Shown: positions 33,853 through 43,773, counted from the first letter of the stretch. The stretch is 64,000 bases of DNA from Acidobacteriota bacterium (GCA_003223935.1 QHXQ01000036.1:22061-86060); one strand, 5' to 3'. Translations and numbers: made by a program. Notes: generated by a model not told the origin, from the sequence alone.

Positions 33853-34891
33853 CGATGGCGGCGTAGCGGGTTGGTTCTTCGACGCGGGGGAAGTGGCTGC
33901 TGTGTTGGAAGATGACGATCTGTCCGTGTCGCACATCGCTGCGGAAGGCGGCCAATTGATCGGCTGATGTCACCCAATCATATTGGCCCTTGATGAGCAG
34001 CGCCGGGCAGCGAAGCTCTGAGAGTTTAGGCAGTAAAGATACGAACACCTGTTTTTCAGCATAAAGCTTTGACTGCATTGTGCCGCCACGTCCCCATTCC
34101 TTGGGCATAGGCGAGTGGGCCACGAGTTGGTCGAAGAAGTCTTTCTCCGGGCCGTGGACATACAGATTATTACGGCGCGCGTCCAGAGCGTTTGTCAGGC
34201 GCGTAAAGTCCTGCCAGACCTCTTCCGGCGTATCCGCTTTGGCGGCGGCTTTCAGACACTCCGCTGCCTCTGCCGGCTTACCCATTGCGCGATATTCAAG
34301 CGCCGCGCCACGTAGCAGTGAGCGGGCAGATGGAGCGAGATCAAAGGACGGACTCTCAAGTAACAGGCCCGCGACGGAGTTTGGGTAAGCGAGCGCGTAA
34401 CGAACTGCCAGATAGCCGCCGAAGGAATGACCCAGCACAAACCAGCGCTTGATGCCGAGATGTTGGCGCAACGCTTCGCAGTCTTCGATGATGTCCTGTA
34501 AACCGAAAGCCTCTTTTTCATCAAGCGGGTCGGAGCGCAGAGAGCCGCGCTGATCCATACGGACGAGGCGCAGACGGCGCGAGAGACGTTGGCCTTGATA
34601 GAGCGTGAAATCGTAAGCGCCGCTGCCGGGGCCGCCGTGCAGGTAGAGCAAGGCCGGGGCATCCTGCGGGCCGGAGACTTCGACGTACAAGCGTTTGCCG
34701 CGCAGCGTAATCAACTCGCCCGTCTGTGCCTGTGGTGTCGGCTGCGCCGTCGGCTGCTGTTGCCCTTTAGCCGTCAGCGCAAAGCTGAATAGGGCGCTGA
34801 TCGCTAAGCAAAGGATTGTTAGAGCGCTACGTGCAAATAAGCTTGCATGATGGTCGCTTGTAGTTGCGCACGGTCGCGTTTGGCAAAGCAT
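33767..34891 (-). CDS. Secreted alpha/beta hydrolase, proline-iminopeptidase-like
   Basis: The 374-residue protein has an N-terminal signal peptide (ALTILCLAISALFSFALTAKG) and a Gln/Pro/Thr linker, so it is exported. The hydrolase core shows HGGPGSG (oxyanion loop), DQRGSLRSDP, the nucleophile elbow GHSFGG, a late Asp in KGQYDWVTS and His in QHSSHFPRVEEP. HGGPG plus DQRG are hallmarks of the S33 prolyl-aminopeptidase group. A helical cap sits at about 190-280. AAGGGGG precedes the ATG. The last 28 codons overlap the end of the convergent COG4705 gene. The substrate is unknown. Confidence 0.9.
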   Translation of the reverse strand: MLCQTRPCATTSDHHASLFARSALTILCLAISALFSFALTAKGQQQPTAQPTPQAQTGELITLRGKRLYVEVSGPQDAPALLYLHGGPGSGAYDFTLYQGQRLSRRLRLVRMDQRGSLRSDPLDEKEAFGLQDIIEDCEALRQHLGIKRWFVLGHSFGGYLAVRYALAYPNSVAGLLLESPSFDLAPSARSLLRGAALEYRAMGKPAEAAECLKAAAKADTPEEVWQDFTRLTNALDARRNNLYVHGPEKDFFDQLVAHSPMPKEWGRGGTMQSKLYAEKQVFVSLLPKLSELRCPALLIKGQYDWVTSADQLAAFRSDVRHGQIVIFQHSSHFPRVEEPTRYAAIVTRFVLQHCRKRRGTGPPSCTSGLPSRS

Positions 34892-34944
34892 TGTTCCCCC
34901 TTGTTAGTTGCGTTCAAAAAACTGAAATCCGTGCAGCTACACGC

Positions 34945-35874
34945 CTATTTGCTTTTCGGCTGCTCGATCTCATATTTGACTTTGAGATAGAGGGTGAACT
35001 GCACCACCGGCTCGATCACCACCGGGTTGATCACGAGATCGAAGCCGTCCGCAGCCAGCGGATTGAAGAAGAATGTTTTGCTCTTACGCGCCGATTGGAC
35101 GACGTATTTATCGCGTTCGTAGCTGTTCTCTACTTCCTCCGACTCGTAGGCTGTGTATGAGTCGTACATCTCCGTGGGGTAGTAGATGCTCGGCTTCTCG
35201 GCATAGACTTGCGCGGGCGGCTGCAACTTGATGCCCAGCAGTTGCTCGTCCTGCGCAACTTTCTGCTTGATGATCCGCGTCGCCTCTTCCATCAAACGGT
35301 TCTCGACGCTGCCCGTGTCGCGCACGACATAGTCCACTTTGATCAAGTCGAAGATATTCGCATGCGAGGCTGCGATCACCAGCGCATCCAACAGCGCCTT
35401 GTCTCTGTAGTGGACGGCGACGTTTTTCTTCAACTCGAAGCCGACCAACTTCTCTTTGGCGACATTGCCGGTCAGTTGAAAACCATAAATCTTATTCTGC
35501 GCAGCGAAATCAACAAAGACATCGTCGTCGCCAATGCCCAGCCGTTTTAGCTCGCCGGTGAACGCATTAACGGTGGCGTCCATCTTCTGATGACACTCAG
35601 GCACGGTGGCGCATTCCTGCGCCACGCCAAAGACCGCCACGTGTTCGTCAGCTTTGACGTTCATCAACACGCTGGCCTCGATGAACATGGTGGTCGCGGT
35701 CGGCGGCGCTTCGCCCTGCACCGGCACACGTTTGTTGTGTTCATTCTGCGCCGCTCTGGATGATCCGCCCGATTGCGAATAACCGACATTGCCGCTCGCC
35801 TGCGCGCGACAGACGACGGCGCTGATAACCAAGAGCAGACAGATAACTGATAGGCTCAACAGTTTCGTTCTCAT
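34945..35874 (-). CDS. SIMPL-domain (DUF541-like) exported protein
   Basis: From ATG 35874 the product is 309 residues with a signal peptide (LLSLSVICLLLVISAVVCRA). The body matches the SIMPL/DUF541 layout: a strand with TMFIEASVLMNVKADEHVAVFGV, then LKRLGIGDDDVFVDFAAQNKIYGF, KNVAVHYRDKALLDALVIAAS and a C-terminal strand VQFTLYLKVKYEIEQ. The function of SIMPL proteins in Gram-negative bacteria is poorly known; they are periplasmic or membrane-associated. An alternative ATG at 35964 overlaps rsmD by 14 nt and would hide the signal peptide behind 30 residues, so it is less likely. Confidence 0.8.
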   Translation of the reverse strand: MRTKLLSLSVICLLLVISAVVCRAQASGNVGYSQSGGSSRAAQNEHNKRVPVQGEAPPTATTMFIEASVLMNVKADEHVAVFGVAQECATVPECHQKMDATVNAFTGELKRLGIGDDDVFVDFAAQNKIYGFQLTGNVAKEKLVGFELKKNVAVHYRDKALLDALVIAASHANIFDLIKVDYVVRDTGSVENRLMEEATRIIKQKVAQDEQLLGIKLQPPAQVYAEKPSIYYPTEMYDSYTAYESEEVENSYERDKYVVQSARKSKTFFFNPLAADGFDLVINPVVIEPVVQFTLYLKVKYEIEQPKSK

Positions 35875-35950
35875 GAAACTACCGGCCAAGCTAAAGACTG
35901 ACGAGGTGGCGTTAGGGGATCGTGTCAGCATACGCGTTGTCCTCATGGGT

Positions 35951-36511
35951 TTAGTTGCGTTCATAAAAACTCAGAGCCGAGTCGCCCTGCTTCAGGATGC
36001 GCCAGCGACGTATCTGCCCGATAGCATCGCGGAGCGTGTTCTTGTGATGGTGTTCGACGACGAGCACACCATCGGGCGCGAGCAAGGCGTCGGCGTGTAG
36101 GCCGAAGAGTTCGAGCACGAGCAGGTAGTCTGCGGAGTAAGGCGGATCGAAGTAGGCGATGTCGTAAGGGACAAGTGCGCGGGCGGCGGTGCGCCGCAGG
36201 TAGTCGGCGACTTCGCTCATGACCACTTCGGTTCGTTCTTCAGGCACGCCTAAGAGATCGAGGTTCGCTTCGATCAGACCGCACGTTTTGCGCGAGCGAT
36301 CCACGAAGGTCGCAAACGCAGCCCCACGCGAGAGCGCCTCGATGCCGCACGCGCCCGAACCAGCGCAGAGATCAAGAAAGCGCGCATCCGCCAGACGCGG
36401 CGCGAGCACGTTGAAGAGCGTCTCGCGTAAGCGGTCGGAGGTCGGACGAATCTGCATCGAAGGCGGGCTTTTCAGCACGCGCCCGCGATACTGGCCGGCG
36501 ATGATGCGCAT
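35951..36511 (-). CDS. rsmD: 16S rRNA (guanine966-N2)-methyltransferase
   Basis: The 186-residue enzyme starts at the ATG of MRIIAGQYRGRVL, the canonical RsmD N-terminus. It shows PTSDRLRETLFNVL, the SAM-binding motif FLDLCAGSGACGIEALSRGA and the catalytic DPPY motif (AYFDPPYSADYL). It methylates G966 of 16S rRNA in the assembled 30S subunit. The length is normal for the family. The upstream spacer is a heptamer hairpin, and the SIMPL gene follows downstream on the same strand. Start sites further upstream (36559) would add residues absent from the family. Confidence 0.95.
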   Translation of the reverse strand: MRIIAGQYRGRVLKSPPSMQIRPTSDRLRETLFNVLAPRLADARFLDLCAGSGACGIEALSRGAAFATFVDRSRKTCGLIEANLDLLGVPEERTEVVMSEVADYLRRTAARALVPYDIAYFDPPYSADYLLVLELFGLHADALLAPDGVLVVEHHHKNTLRDAIGQIRRWRILKQGDSALSFYERN

Positions 36512-36544
36512 GCGGATATGGTAGCAGATAGTAGTAGGCAGTGA

Positions 36545-36629
36545 TCGGTAATAGTTCAAGGTTCAAAGTTCAATGCTTGCGTCTTGCACCTGTTAACTTT
36601 GAACCTTGAACTTGCAACTTTGAACTATT
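36545..36629. repeat. Heptamer-repeat hairpin 5 (GTTCAAG / CTTGAAC)
   Basis: The left arm has GTTCAAG, GTTCAAA, GTTCAAT in 7-bp register (about 36553-36573). The right arm reads ACTTTGA, ACCTTGA, ACTTGCA, ACTTTGA, ACTATTC (about 36595-36629). It fills the space between the TonB receptor stop (36631) and the rsmD start (36511). Confidence 0.85.
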
Positions 36630-36630
36630 C

Positions 36631-39600
36631 TTAGAATGAATACTTCAACGCAAACTGAATGCGGCGCGCGGGCGTGACGGTGTTGGTCGCTTGCCCGAAG
36701 CTGGGGAATTCGAGGAAGCGGATGGGGATGCCATAGTTGGCGCGGTTGATGAAGTTGAAAATCTCCATCCGCAGCGTGAGCCGTTGGCGTTCGTTGATGG
36801 CGAAGTCTTTGCTGAAGGCCATGTTGAGCGAGAGGATGTTGCCAGCGCGGAAGGTGTTGCGCCCGATCTGTCCATCTTGACCGAATGGAGCGAGCAGAGT
36901 CGTGGGTTGCGCGACGGCGAGTTGGAGCGGTTGCCGCCGGTTGCCCGTGATGATGAGACCGTTCAATGTGTTCAAGCGATCCGTCAGATTGCCGTCGAGG
37001 TTGATGTCGAGTGTGCTATTGACGGTGAACGGCGGCCCCGTCTGAAAACTGCCGAGACCAGCAAGTTGCAGCCGACCGAAGAGCGTGCGCACGAGTCTGT
37101 TGTGATGCGCGAGCGCAGGCAGTTCGTAGATGTAGTTGTAGGCGAAGCGATGACGCGCGTCGAAGTTCGCGGGCGCGCGCTCGCCCGCTTGCGTCAGACT
37201 GTTCTGCGGCAGCGCGAACGCGCCGGCCAAGTCGAACACGTCTGACACGTCGTCGGTGGTCTTCGAGAGCGTGTAAGCGAGTTGGAATTGTAAGCGGCGC
37301 GTGAAGCGGCCGCGCATTTGCAACTGCAAGGCGTCGTAGCGTGAGCGCCCCGTTGTCTCGAAGCGCGAGACCGCGCCGAAACCGGAGCGGGGCCGGTCGG
37401 GCGGCGGGATGGCGAAGCCGAAGAAGCGCGGCTCGCCGGCAAACTCCTCCGGGTCGTCAACCTCATCGGTTGAGAGCACGTCGAAGAAAGCGGGGATAAG
37501 GAGCGAGTTCGCGCCGAGATTCGGCGTCGTGAAGCGCAACAGATTGCGCCCTTGCGTGCCGACATAAGCGGCTGACAAACTCAAGTGGCGGCCGAGCAGT
37601 TGCTCGACGCTGAAGGTGTACTGGTGCGCCCTCGGCGTCTTCAGTTGGCGCGCGGGCAGTGTCGCGCCGAAGATGCTGAACGAATTACTCTCCGAGCCGT
37701 TCACGAAATCGTTGAGCATCTGGATCAACTCGAAGGTATTGAACCCGGGCCGGATTCTGTTCAGGCTGTTGCGCTGAATGAAGGGCAGGTCGCTCGGGTT
37801 GAGCAGATTCAACTCGCCGCAGGGCACGTTGCATGAACGATCCTGATTGCCCGTGCCGCCGGCGAAGTTCACCGTGAAGAAATCCGGGAAGACGTTGCGC
37901 GATTGGCTGACGACCGCGCCGAGCGGTGGATCAAAGAACAGTCCGTAACCGCCGCGCAGTACCGTCGGATGATCGTGCCCGAACCAGTTGGGCGAATAGG
38001 CAATACCGATGCGCGGCGCAAAGTTTTTGCGGTCTGGATCGAAGATGCGCTTGCGCCCCGCGAGGAAACTCAACAGATCGGGCGAGTCGTTGTTAGCTTC
38101 GTCGATGAGTGCATCCTCGATGCGCTGCTGTGAATCGCGCGGCACGGTGTTGTACTCGTAGCGCAAGCCCAACGCGAGCGACAGGCGCGGCGTGATGCGC
38201 CAAGTATCTTGTCCGTAGAAATTGAGCTGCTTGAAGCGCAACTGCACATCGGAGCTGGTGGTGGCGAGCGTCTGCATAAAGCCACTGGCTGCGCCCGCCG
38301 CCGCCAGATCGACGGCGCGGAAAAAGCGGCCCGTCAAGCTAACCGTGCCGCCCGGCACGAAGTTGACTTCGGGCGCACCATCAAAGGTGATCAGTGGGCG
38401 CGCATTGGGTGCCGCATCGCTATTGAGTTCCGTGCGCCGTATGTCTGCGCCGAAGGCGAAGTTGTGATTGCCTTTGCGCCAAGTCAGATTGTCCGCGATC
38501 TGATAGGTGTTATTGACGCGGCGCTGTGGGAAGTTGAATACGTCCACGCCGACCGGCGAGAAGCCCGCGATCTTGACTTGACCGACCGCGCCGAGCACGT
38601 CCTCTACATTGAAGCCGGTCGAGAAGTAATTGACGGGGCCAGTGTTTGGGACACCGGGGGCGTTGGGCAGCGTGGCGTTGATAATGTAAGGGGCGTTGAG
38701 CAAGAACGGCTCGCCGGGAAAGAGCGAACTGGGGCGGAGGAACTGCGTGTCGCGCACCTCTTGGAAGATGAGCCGCGTGCGCCCGTAAGACAGACGCACT
38801 TGATTAAAGATGGAGCTAGACGAATTCGGGTGACTGAGTTCGCTGTTTAAGAACAGCGAGAGGTTTTGTGTGCGCACGCGCGGCTTGAGCGAAGAGAAGA
38901 GCGCTTCGCCCGTAACGGGGATGATGCGCGAGTCTTGCGTAAAGTTATAACGCGCGGTGAAAGACTGTTGGCGCGCGCCGAGTTTGAAGTAGTCGTCAAA
39001 CTTGGCGGAAAGAACTTGGCCTTTGCCGCTCGCGGGCAAGCTTTGCGTGAAGGTGTTCGCGCCGTAAATGCCGTTGGGATTATTGGGGAAGGGGAACAGA
39101 CTGAAGATCGCATCGCCGTCCGCCGAGGTCGGGAAAGCGGCGATGGGATCATTCGTGCCAATCGAAGGCGGCAACGCGAAAAGGCCGGTCGCGCCCGTGC
39201 CAAAGATGCCGCGCTGCTCGACTGTGGGCACAGCGAAACTATGTTCCTCCGACGCATTCGTGCGCTGAGTTTCTGATGAGACAAAGAAGAATAGTTTCTC
39301 TTTCTTGATGGGGCCGCCAAGCACGAAGCCGGCCTGCGTGAAGGTAAAAGAATCTTGGCCGCCGCTCTGGTTCTGCACCGTGAGCGGTGCGCCATCCAAG
39401 AGCACCGGCTGATTGTTGCTCGTGCGCAGGGACGTGCGCGCGTTGCCGAACGTGGTATCGAAGACGTTGCGCGCGTTCAGTTGACTTGTGTTGAGGAAGC
39501 CATAGACAGTGCCATGCAGTTGCGCGCCGCCTGATTTGGAGACCGCGTTGGCTTGTGCGCCGATGTTGCGCCCGAACTGCGCAGGCGCGAGCAGTGTGAT

Positions 39601-40443
39601 CGCTTGATACTCTTTGATTGATTCAATCGGCTGCGGGATGAGCGACACGAAACCCTGTCGGCGGACGCCGATGTCTTCGTCGTTATTGTCCGAGCCATCA
39701 ACCGTGAAATTGTTGGCGCGTGAACGCAGACCATTGACTGAGAATTGACCCGCACTACCGACGCCTGCACCGACGCCGGGGCCTGCGACCGAGCCAAGCG
39801 TCTGCGGCGGCGGGGCGACACCGGGCAGCAGCAATGCCAACTCATCGAACGAGCGCACGAAAGAAGTCGCGCCGAGAGGCAGCGTCGAGACTTCTTCTTC
39901 TGTGAATGCGCCGCCGCGCTCGCCGTCCGAGGCGTTGATGCGTGCGCGTATGTCGGTGTCCTCTTCAGTGTGACCGGCGGCGGGCGTCGGCGTGGGCGTA
40001 GCCGTCGCAGTTGTGGTCGGCGTGCCCGTTGTTATCGGTGTGGCTGGGGCGGTCGGCGTGGGCGATGTTGGCGGCACTGGCTCAAGCGAGACAGGCACGG
40101 GCACGACCTCGCCCGTGCGCGTGATGAAGAGACGCTGTTGCACTTCTTGTGTGACGAAGCCGGGCGCGGAGACGCGAATCGTGTAGAGACCGGGTGGGAG
40201 CAAGCCTTGATAGAAGCGCCCTCTTGCATCTGTGGTCTTGGTGATGACGAGTCCGGTCTGTTGATTGATGATGAGCGCGGTCGCGCTGGCGATAGGTGCG
40301 CCTGTCTGGTTGTTGGTCACCGTGCCCTCGAACGCGCCGGTCACAGTGTCCTGCGTCCAACCTGTGCGGGTAAAGAAAAGCGCGCAAGCTGTCGTAATGA
40401 GACAAAGCAAGAACGCGCGATAGAGCGGGGGTTCTCTTCTCAT
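36631..40443 (-). CDS. Oar-like TonB-dependent outer-membrane receptor
   Basis: The 1270-residue outer-membrane protein begins with a signal peptide (FLLCLITTACALFFTRTGWT). A carboxypeptidase-regulatory-like domain follows (about 35-120: GAFEGTVTNNQTGAPIASAT to GLYTIRVSAPGF). A Pro/Thr/Ala linker (about 125-165) leads to a plug-like part with FSVNGLRSRANNFTVDGSDNND. A large beta-barrel ends in the OMP-type FALKYSF with terminal Phe. This architecture is typical of the expanded TonB/Oar families in Acidobacteria, thought to take up oligo- or polysaccharides or other large substrates. No sugar-degrading genes are adjacent, so the substrate is unknown. It is flanked by heptamer hairpins on the 3' side and near the 5' side. 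Confidence 0.95.
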   Translation of the reverse strand: MRREPPLYRAFLLCLITTACALFFTRTGWTQDTVTGAFEGTVTNNQTGAPIASATALIINQQTGLVITKTTDARGRFYQGLLPPGLYTIRVSAPGFVTQEVQQRLFITRTGEVVPVPVSLEPVPPTSPTPTAPATPITTGTPTTTATATPTPTPAAGHTEEDTDIRARINASDGERGGAFTEEEVSTLPLGATSFVRSFDELALLLPGVAPPPQTLGSVAGPGVGAGVGSAGQFSVNGLRSRANNFTVDGSDNNDEDIGVRRQGFVSLIPQPIESIKEYQAITLLAPAQFGRNIGAQANAVSKSGGAQLHGTVYGFLNTSQLNARNVFDTTFGNARTSLRTSNNQPVLLDGAPLTVQNQSGGQDSFTFTQAGFVLGGPIKKEKLFFFVSSETQRTNASEEHSFAVPTVEQRGIFGTGATGLFALPPSIGTNDPIAAFPTSADGDAIFSLFPFPNNPNGIYGANTFTQSLPASGKGQVLSAKFDDYFKLGARQQSFTARYNFTQDSRIIPVTGEALFSSLKPRVRTQNLSLFLNSELSHPNSSSSIFNQVRLSYGRTRLIFQEVRDTQFLRPSSLFPGEPFLLNAPYIINATLPNAPGVPNTGPVNYFSTGFNVEDVLGAVGQVKIAGFSPVGVDVFNFPQRRVNNTYQIADNLTWRKGNHNFAFGADIRRTELNSDAAPNARPLITFDGAPEVNFVPGGTVSLTGRFFRAVDLAAAGAASGFMQTLATTSSDVQLRFKQLNFYGQDTWRITPRLSLALGLRYEYNTVPRDSQQRIEDALIDEANNDSPDLLSFLAGRKRIFDPDRKNFAPRIGIAYSPNWFGHDHPTVLRGGYGLFFDPPLGAVVSQSRNVFPDFFTVNFAGGTGNQDRSCNVPCGELNLLNPSDLPFIQRNSLNRIRPGFNTFELIQMLNDFVNGSESNSFSIFGATLPARQLKTPRAHQYTFSVEQLLGRHLSLSAAYVGTQGRNLLRFTTPNLGANSLLIPAFFDVLSTDEVDDPEEFAGEPRFFGFAIPPPDRPRSGFGAVSRFETTGRSRYDALQLQMRGRFTRRLQFQLAYTLSKTTDDVSDVFDLAGAFALPQNSLTQAGERAPANFDARHRFAYNYIYELPALAHHNRLVRTLFGRLQLAGLGSFQTGPPFTVNSTLDINLDGNLTDRLNTLNGLIITGNRRQPLQLAVAQPTTLLAPFGQDGQIGRNTFRAGNILSLNMAFSKDFAINERQRLTLRMEIFNFINRANYGIPIRFLEFPSFGQATNTVTPARRIQFALKYSF

Positions 40444-40566
40444 AATGATTTGTCTGCTGACACGTGCTTAAGCGGGGCTGTGGATTCAGTCCCGCCCCTG
40501 TCTCGTTCGTTTGTGCGCGACGAAGGCGAGGGGATAGTATCATCGCACACCGAATAGACGCGAATA

Positions 40567-40637
40567 AAAAAGTAGTGGTCGGTGGTCAGTGGTCGGTAAA
40601 AGCAACTGCTGTTTTCTACTGACCACTGACCACCGCT
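40567..40637. repeat. Heptamer-repeat hairpin 6 (GTGGTCA / TGACCAC)
   Basis: The left arm has GTGGTCG, GTGGTCA, GTGGTCG (40577-40597). The right arm has TACTGAC, CACTGAC, CACCGCT (40617-40637). The right arm abuts the stop codon of the DUF4337 gene. The same words recur in hairpin 11. Confidence 0.85.
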
Positions 40638-41263
40638 CATGAGAGCAGCCGCGCCAGCGTGTCAGGATGGAGACTCCAGCCGAGCAGCCCGGCGAGACCC
40701 ATTAAGAGACCAAACGCGGTCGGCAATAAGGCGATGCCGTAGAGCCAACGCTTCTGTGTGAGTGCCGTCACGGCGAGCAGAGAGATGGCGATGGAGAGCG
40801 CCGCGTCCGCCAGATCGAATTGATCGTCGTGTAGATTAAGCGCATTGTAGGTCTTGTCAGCTTGATCGGCTGCGTCCTGCTGTTGCTTCTTCTTCTCGGC
40901 CTGTTCGGCTGCTAGTTTTTGATAAGTGTCAAGCTGCTGTTGGAAGACAGCGCGCGCATCGGAGGGGACAGAAACGATCTGCGCGGTCAATTGCGCGGCT
41001 GTGGCGCGCGCCACCTCTTCGCGGATGTTGCGCGCCTGATACCAAGCGTAGTTATCAATCTTATCAGCCTGCGCCTGCTGCATCGCCTGCACGATGTTGT
41101 TGTCCTTCACGTTGCAGATGCCCATGAAGGTCGCCAGCAGCGCGACCGTGATGGCGACAAGCGTGTTCAAGCGCGACTTATCTCTCCTCGCTTTCTCCTC
41201 AGCCACCGCTTTCTCTTCTTTCGCGTCGTCCTCTTCCACATACTCCAACGGATCAACGTCCAT
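40637..41263 (-). CDS. DUF4337-type membrane protein
   Basis: The 208-residue protein has a charged N-terminus (DAKEEKAVAEEKARRDK) and a first membrane helix (LVAITVALLATFMGICNV). A long coiled-coil-like helical section (about 60-145) contains the signature IDNYAWYQARNIREEVARA. Two more membrane helices follow (ALSIAISLLAVTAL and IALLPTAFGLLMGLAGLLGW). This is the usual layout of DUF4337 proteins, which are widespread and uncharacterised. It lies between the recG gene and the TonB receptor on the same strand, with 92 nt to recG. No regulatory element was seen. Confidence 0.85.
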   Translation of the reverse strand: MDVDPLEYVEEDDAKEEKAVAEEKARRDKSRLNTLVAITVALLATFMGICNVKDNNIVQAMQQAQADKIDNYAWYQARNIREEVARATAAQLTAQIVSVPSDARAVFQQQLDTYQKLAAEQAEKKKQQQDAADQADKTYNALNLHDDQFDLADAALSIAISLLAVTALTQKRWLYGIALLPTAFGLLMGLAGLLGWSLHPDTLARLLS

Positions 41264-41355
41264 GTTAAATTGGCGCTCCTTTCAAGGTCTGTTTCGTGTT
41301 GTTTCGTGCGAGTCGTGGTTGAATCGGCGACGAGTCCGGCCAACCCTAATATCTA

Positions 41356-43773
41356 TCAACCAACTGACGCTAACCCAAAACGCGCGTCGGTGCGGACGCG
41401 CTCAATGAGACGCGAGGTTTCGCGCGTGCGGCGGCGCGCGGTGAGATAGTAGTCGGCTTCGCGGCGCGCTTCTTCGAGCAGTTGAATGTCGCGCACAAGG
41501 TTGCCGACGCGAAACGTGGGCACGCCCGACTGGCGCGTGCCCATCACTTCGCCGGGGCCGCGCAGTTCCAAGTCTTTCTCGGCGATGCGAAAGCCGTCGT
41601 TGGTTTCAGCCATGATGCCGAGTCGTTCCTGCGCGACGTTGGTCTGGCGGTCTGAAGTCATCAGCACGCAGAACGATTGTTGCGCGCCGCGCCCGACGCG
41701 CCCGCGCAGTTGATGCAGTTGCGAGAGACCGAAACGCTCTGCGTGCTCGATGACCATCACGGATGCGTTCGACACGTCAACACCGACTTCGACGACAGTG
41801 GTGGCGACGAGAATCTGTATCTCGCCCGCCATGAACCGGCGCATCACTTCCTCTTTTTCGCCGGACTTCATCTTGCCATGCAAGAGGCCAATGGTGAAAT
41901 GCGGAAAGACGCGGTCGCGCAGATGCTCGTACATGCGCGTCGCATCCTTCAAGTCCATCTTCTCCGATTCTTCGACGAGCGGATAGACGACGTAAGCCTG
42001 ACGACCGGCGCGCACCTCGCGCTCGACACCTTTGTAAACTCCACCACGTTGATCTTCGCCAACGACGACCGTCTTGATCGGCGTGCGACCGGGCGGCAGT
42101 TCGTCAATCACTGACACATCCAACTCGCCATAGACGGTCATGGCGAGCGAGCGCGGAATGGGCGTCGCGGTCATCACGAGCACATCCGGGCTGAAGCCGC
42201 GCTCGCGCAAAGCGGCGCGTTGCAGGACGCCGAAGCGGTGCTGCTCGTCAATTACGACGAGGCCGAGTTTCTGAAACTGCACGGCCTCTTGAATCAGCGC
42301 GTGCGTGCCGATGCAGGCGTGAACCTCGCCCGCCGCGATGTCTGCTTGCAAGCGCCGTTTCTCGGCGGCGCGCAACGATCCGATCAATAACTCGACGCGA
42401 TAGGGCGAGCGCGCGAGCATGTGCTTGATATTGCGCGCGTGCTGCTCGGCGAGGATTTCGGTCGGAGCCATGAGCGCGGCCTGATAACCATTCTCCATCG
42501 CGGCGAGCATCGCAAGGAGCGCGACGATGGTCTTGCCGCTGCCCACGTCGCCTTGCAGCAGGCGATTCATCGGCACGTCCGATTGCATGTCGTCGAGTAT
42601 GCGATTGACTGCGCGCTCCTGCGCATTCGTTAGCTCGAAGGGCAGAATCTCGGCCATGTGCCGGCGCACGCGCTCGTCCACTTCGACGAGCGCGCCCTTT
42701 GGCTCTTTCTGCCGCTCGCTCTTGCGCAGAGAGATCGCAAACGCGACCCAGAAGAACTCTTCAAAGATGAGCCGCAGGTGCGCGGGACTGCGCGCACGTT
42801 CGTAGTCTGCAAGCGTTGCATCGTCAACCGGGAAGTGAATGCGACGGAGTGCATCGGCGCGGTTGATGAGTCGTTGGCGCGCGAGCAAGTCAGACGGCAA
42901 CGTTTCGACGAACGCGCTGTCGTCCAACTGCTGCAAGACCGCGTGCATGATCTCGCGCAGACGCTTCGTGCGAAACTCGCCGAGCTTGCGATAGACAGGC
43001 ACACGCCGCCCGACGTGAATCGCCGCCAGCGCCGGATCGCTCGTCTCTTCCTCTTCAAGCTCGACCGCTTCGGTCTCGCCGTTCGCGCTCGCACCATCGC
43101 CTTCATGCGACAACGCATCGCTCTGCACTTGCGTCGCCTCGCTGCGCTCTTGCAACGGCGCGCCGCTTTGCTCTGCGACGGCGGCCTCTGCACGTCCGCC
43201 GTTCTCTTCAGCCAGACGCAAGAGTGCGTGCTCTGGCGGCGTCCAAGTGCCGGGCAGCATCTCCAACTCGTCGGGCTTGTTGAGGCGCAAGGCGAAGGTG
43301 TTGCGGCGTGCGTCCCATTCCCATCTGCCAAACGCGATGAAGCGTGCGCCGCGTGTGAACTTCTGCCGGTGATAAGCGACGATGTGTGTGGCTTGCCGGC
43401 CCGAAACGAACCACCAGATGACGACCGGCTTCGCGGTTCGTTCCGGGTCGCTCGCAGTGATCTCGAAGATGAAAAGTGGCGGCTGTTTCGGGCCGCGATG
43501 CTTGCCGACTTGAAAGCCGCCCGCGACGCGCACGTAGAGTTCGAGCGACGCCTCCGTGCCTTCGCGTAGGTCTGCGATGCGCGCAAGATTCGAGCGATCC
43601 TCGTAACGCATCGGCAGATAGTTCAACAAATCTTCGACCGTCGCCTCGCCCGCATCGCGTTTGCCAGATAGACCAGCCGCCGCCAACGCTAGCCGCCGCG
43701 CCGCCGCTTGGCCAAAGCGCGCGATGCCGGCCTTGCCGAGTTCAAGAATGGACGTGTCGAGCGTGAGAGACAT
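41356..43773 (-). CDS. recG: ATP-dependent DNA helicase RecG, with an acidic insertion
   Basis: The 805-residue enzyme remodels stalled replication forks and Holliday junctions. It has the N-terminal wedge/OB region (about 60-185), Walker A GDVGSGKT, motif II DEQHRFG, motif III MTATPIPRS, and C-lobe motifs including VVEVGVDVSNASV and QLRGRVGRG. About 100 residues longer than typical RecG, it carries a low-complexity Ala/Glu-rich insertion at residues 188-248 (with AVELEEEETSDP) between the wedge and helicase lobe 1. The gene is preceded by heptamer hairpin 7. DUF4337 follows after 92 nt. Confidence 0.96.
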   Translation of the reverse strand: MSLTLDTSILELGKAGIARFGQAAARRLALAAAGLSGKRDAGEATVEDLLNYLPMRYEDRSNLARIADLREGTEASLELYVRVAGGFQVGKHRGPKQPPLFIFEITASDPERTAKPVVIWWFVSGRQATHIVAYHRQKFTRGARFIAFGRWEWDARRNTFALRLNKPDELEMLPGTWTPPEHALLRLAEENGGRAEAAVAEQSGAPLQERSEATQVQSDALSHEGDGASANGETEAVELEEEETSDPALAAIHVGRRVPVYRKLGEFRTKRLREIMHAVLQQLDDSAFVETLPSDLLARQRLINRADALRRIHFPVDDATLADYERARSPAHLRLIFEEFFWVAFAISLRKSERQKEPKGALVEVDERVRRHMAEILPFELTNAQERAVNRILDDMQSDVPMNRLLQGDVGSGKTIVALLAMLAAMENGYQAALMAPTEILAEQHARNIKHMLARSPYRVELLIGSLRAAEKRRLQADIAAGEVHACIGTHALIQEAVQFQKLGLVVIDEQHRFGVLQRAALRERGFSPDVLVMTATPIPRSLAMTVYGELDVSVIDELPPGRTPIKTVVVGEDQRGGVYKGVEREVRAGRQAYVVYPLVEESEKMDLKDATRMYEHLRDRVFPHFTIGLLHGKMKSGEKEEVMRRFMAGEIQILVATTVVEVGVDVSNASVMVIEHAERFGLSQLHQLRGRVGRGAQQSFCVLMTSDRQTNVAQERLGIMAETNDGFRIAEKDLELRGPGEVMGTRQSGVPTFRVGNLVRDIQLLEEARREADYYLTARRRTRETSRLIERVRTDARFGLASVG

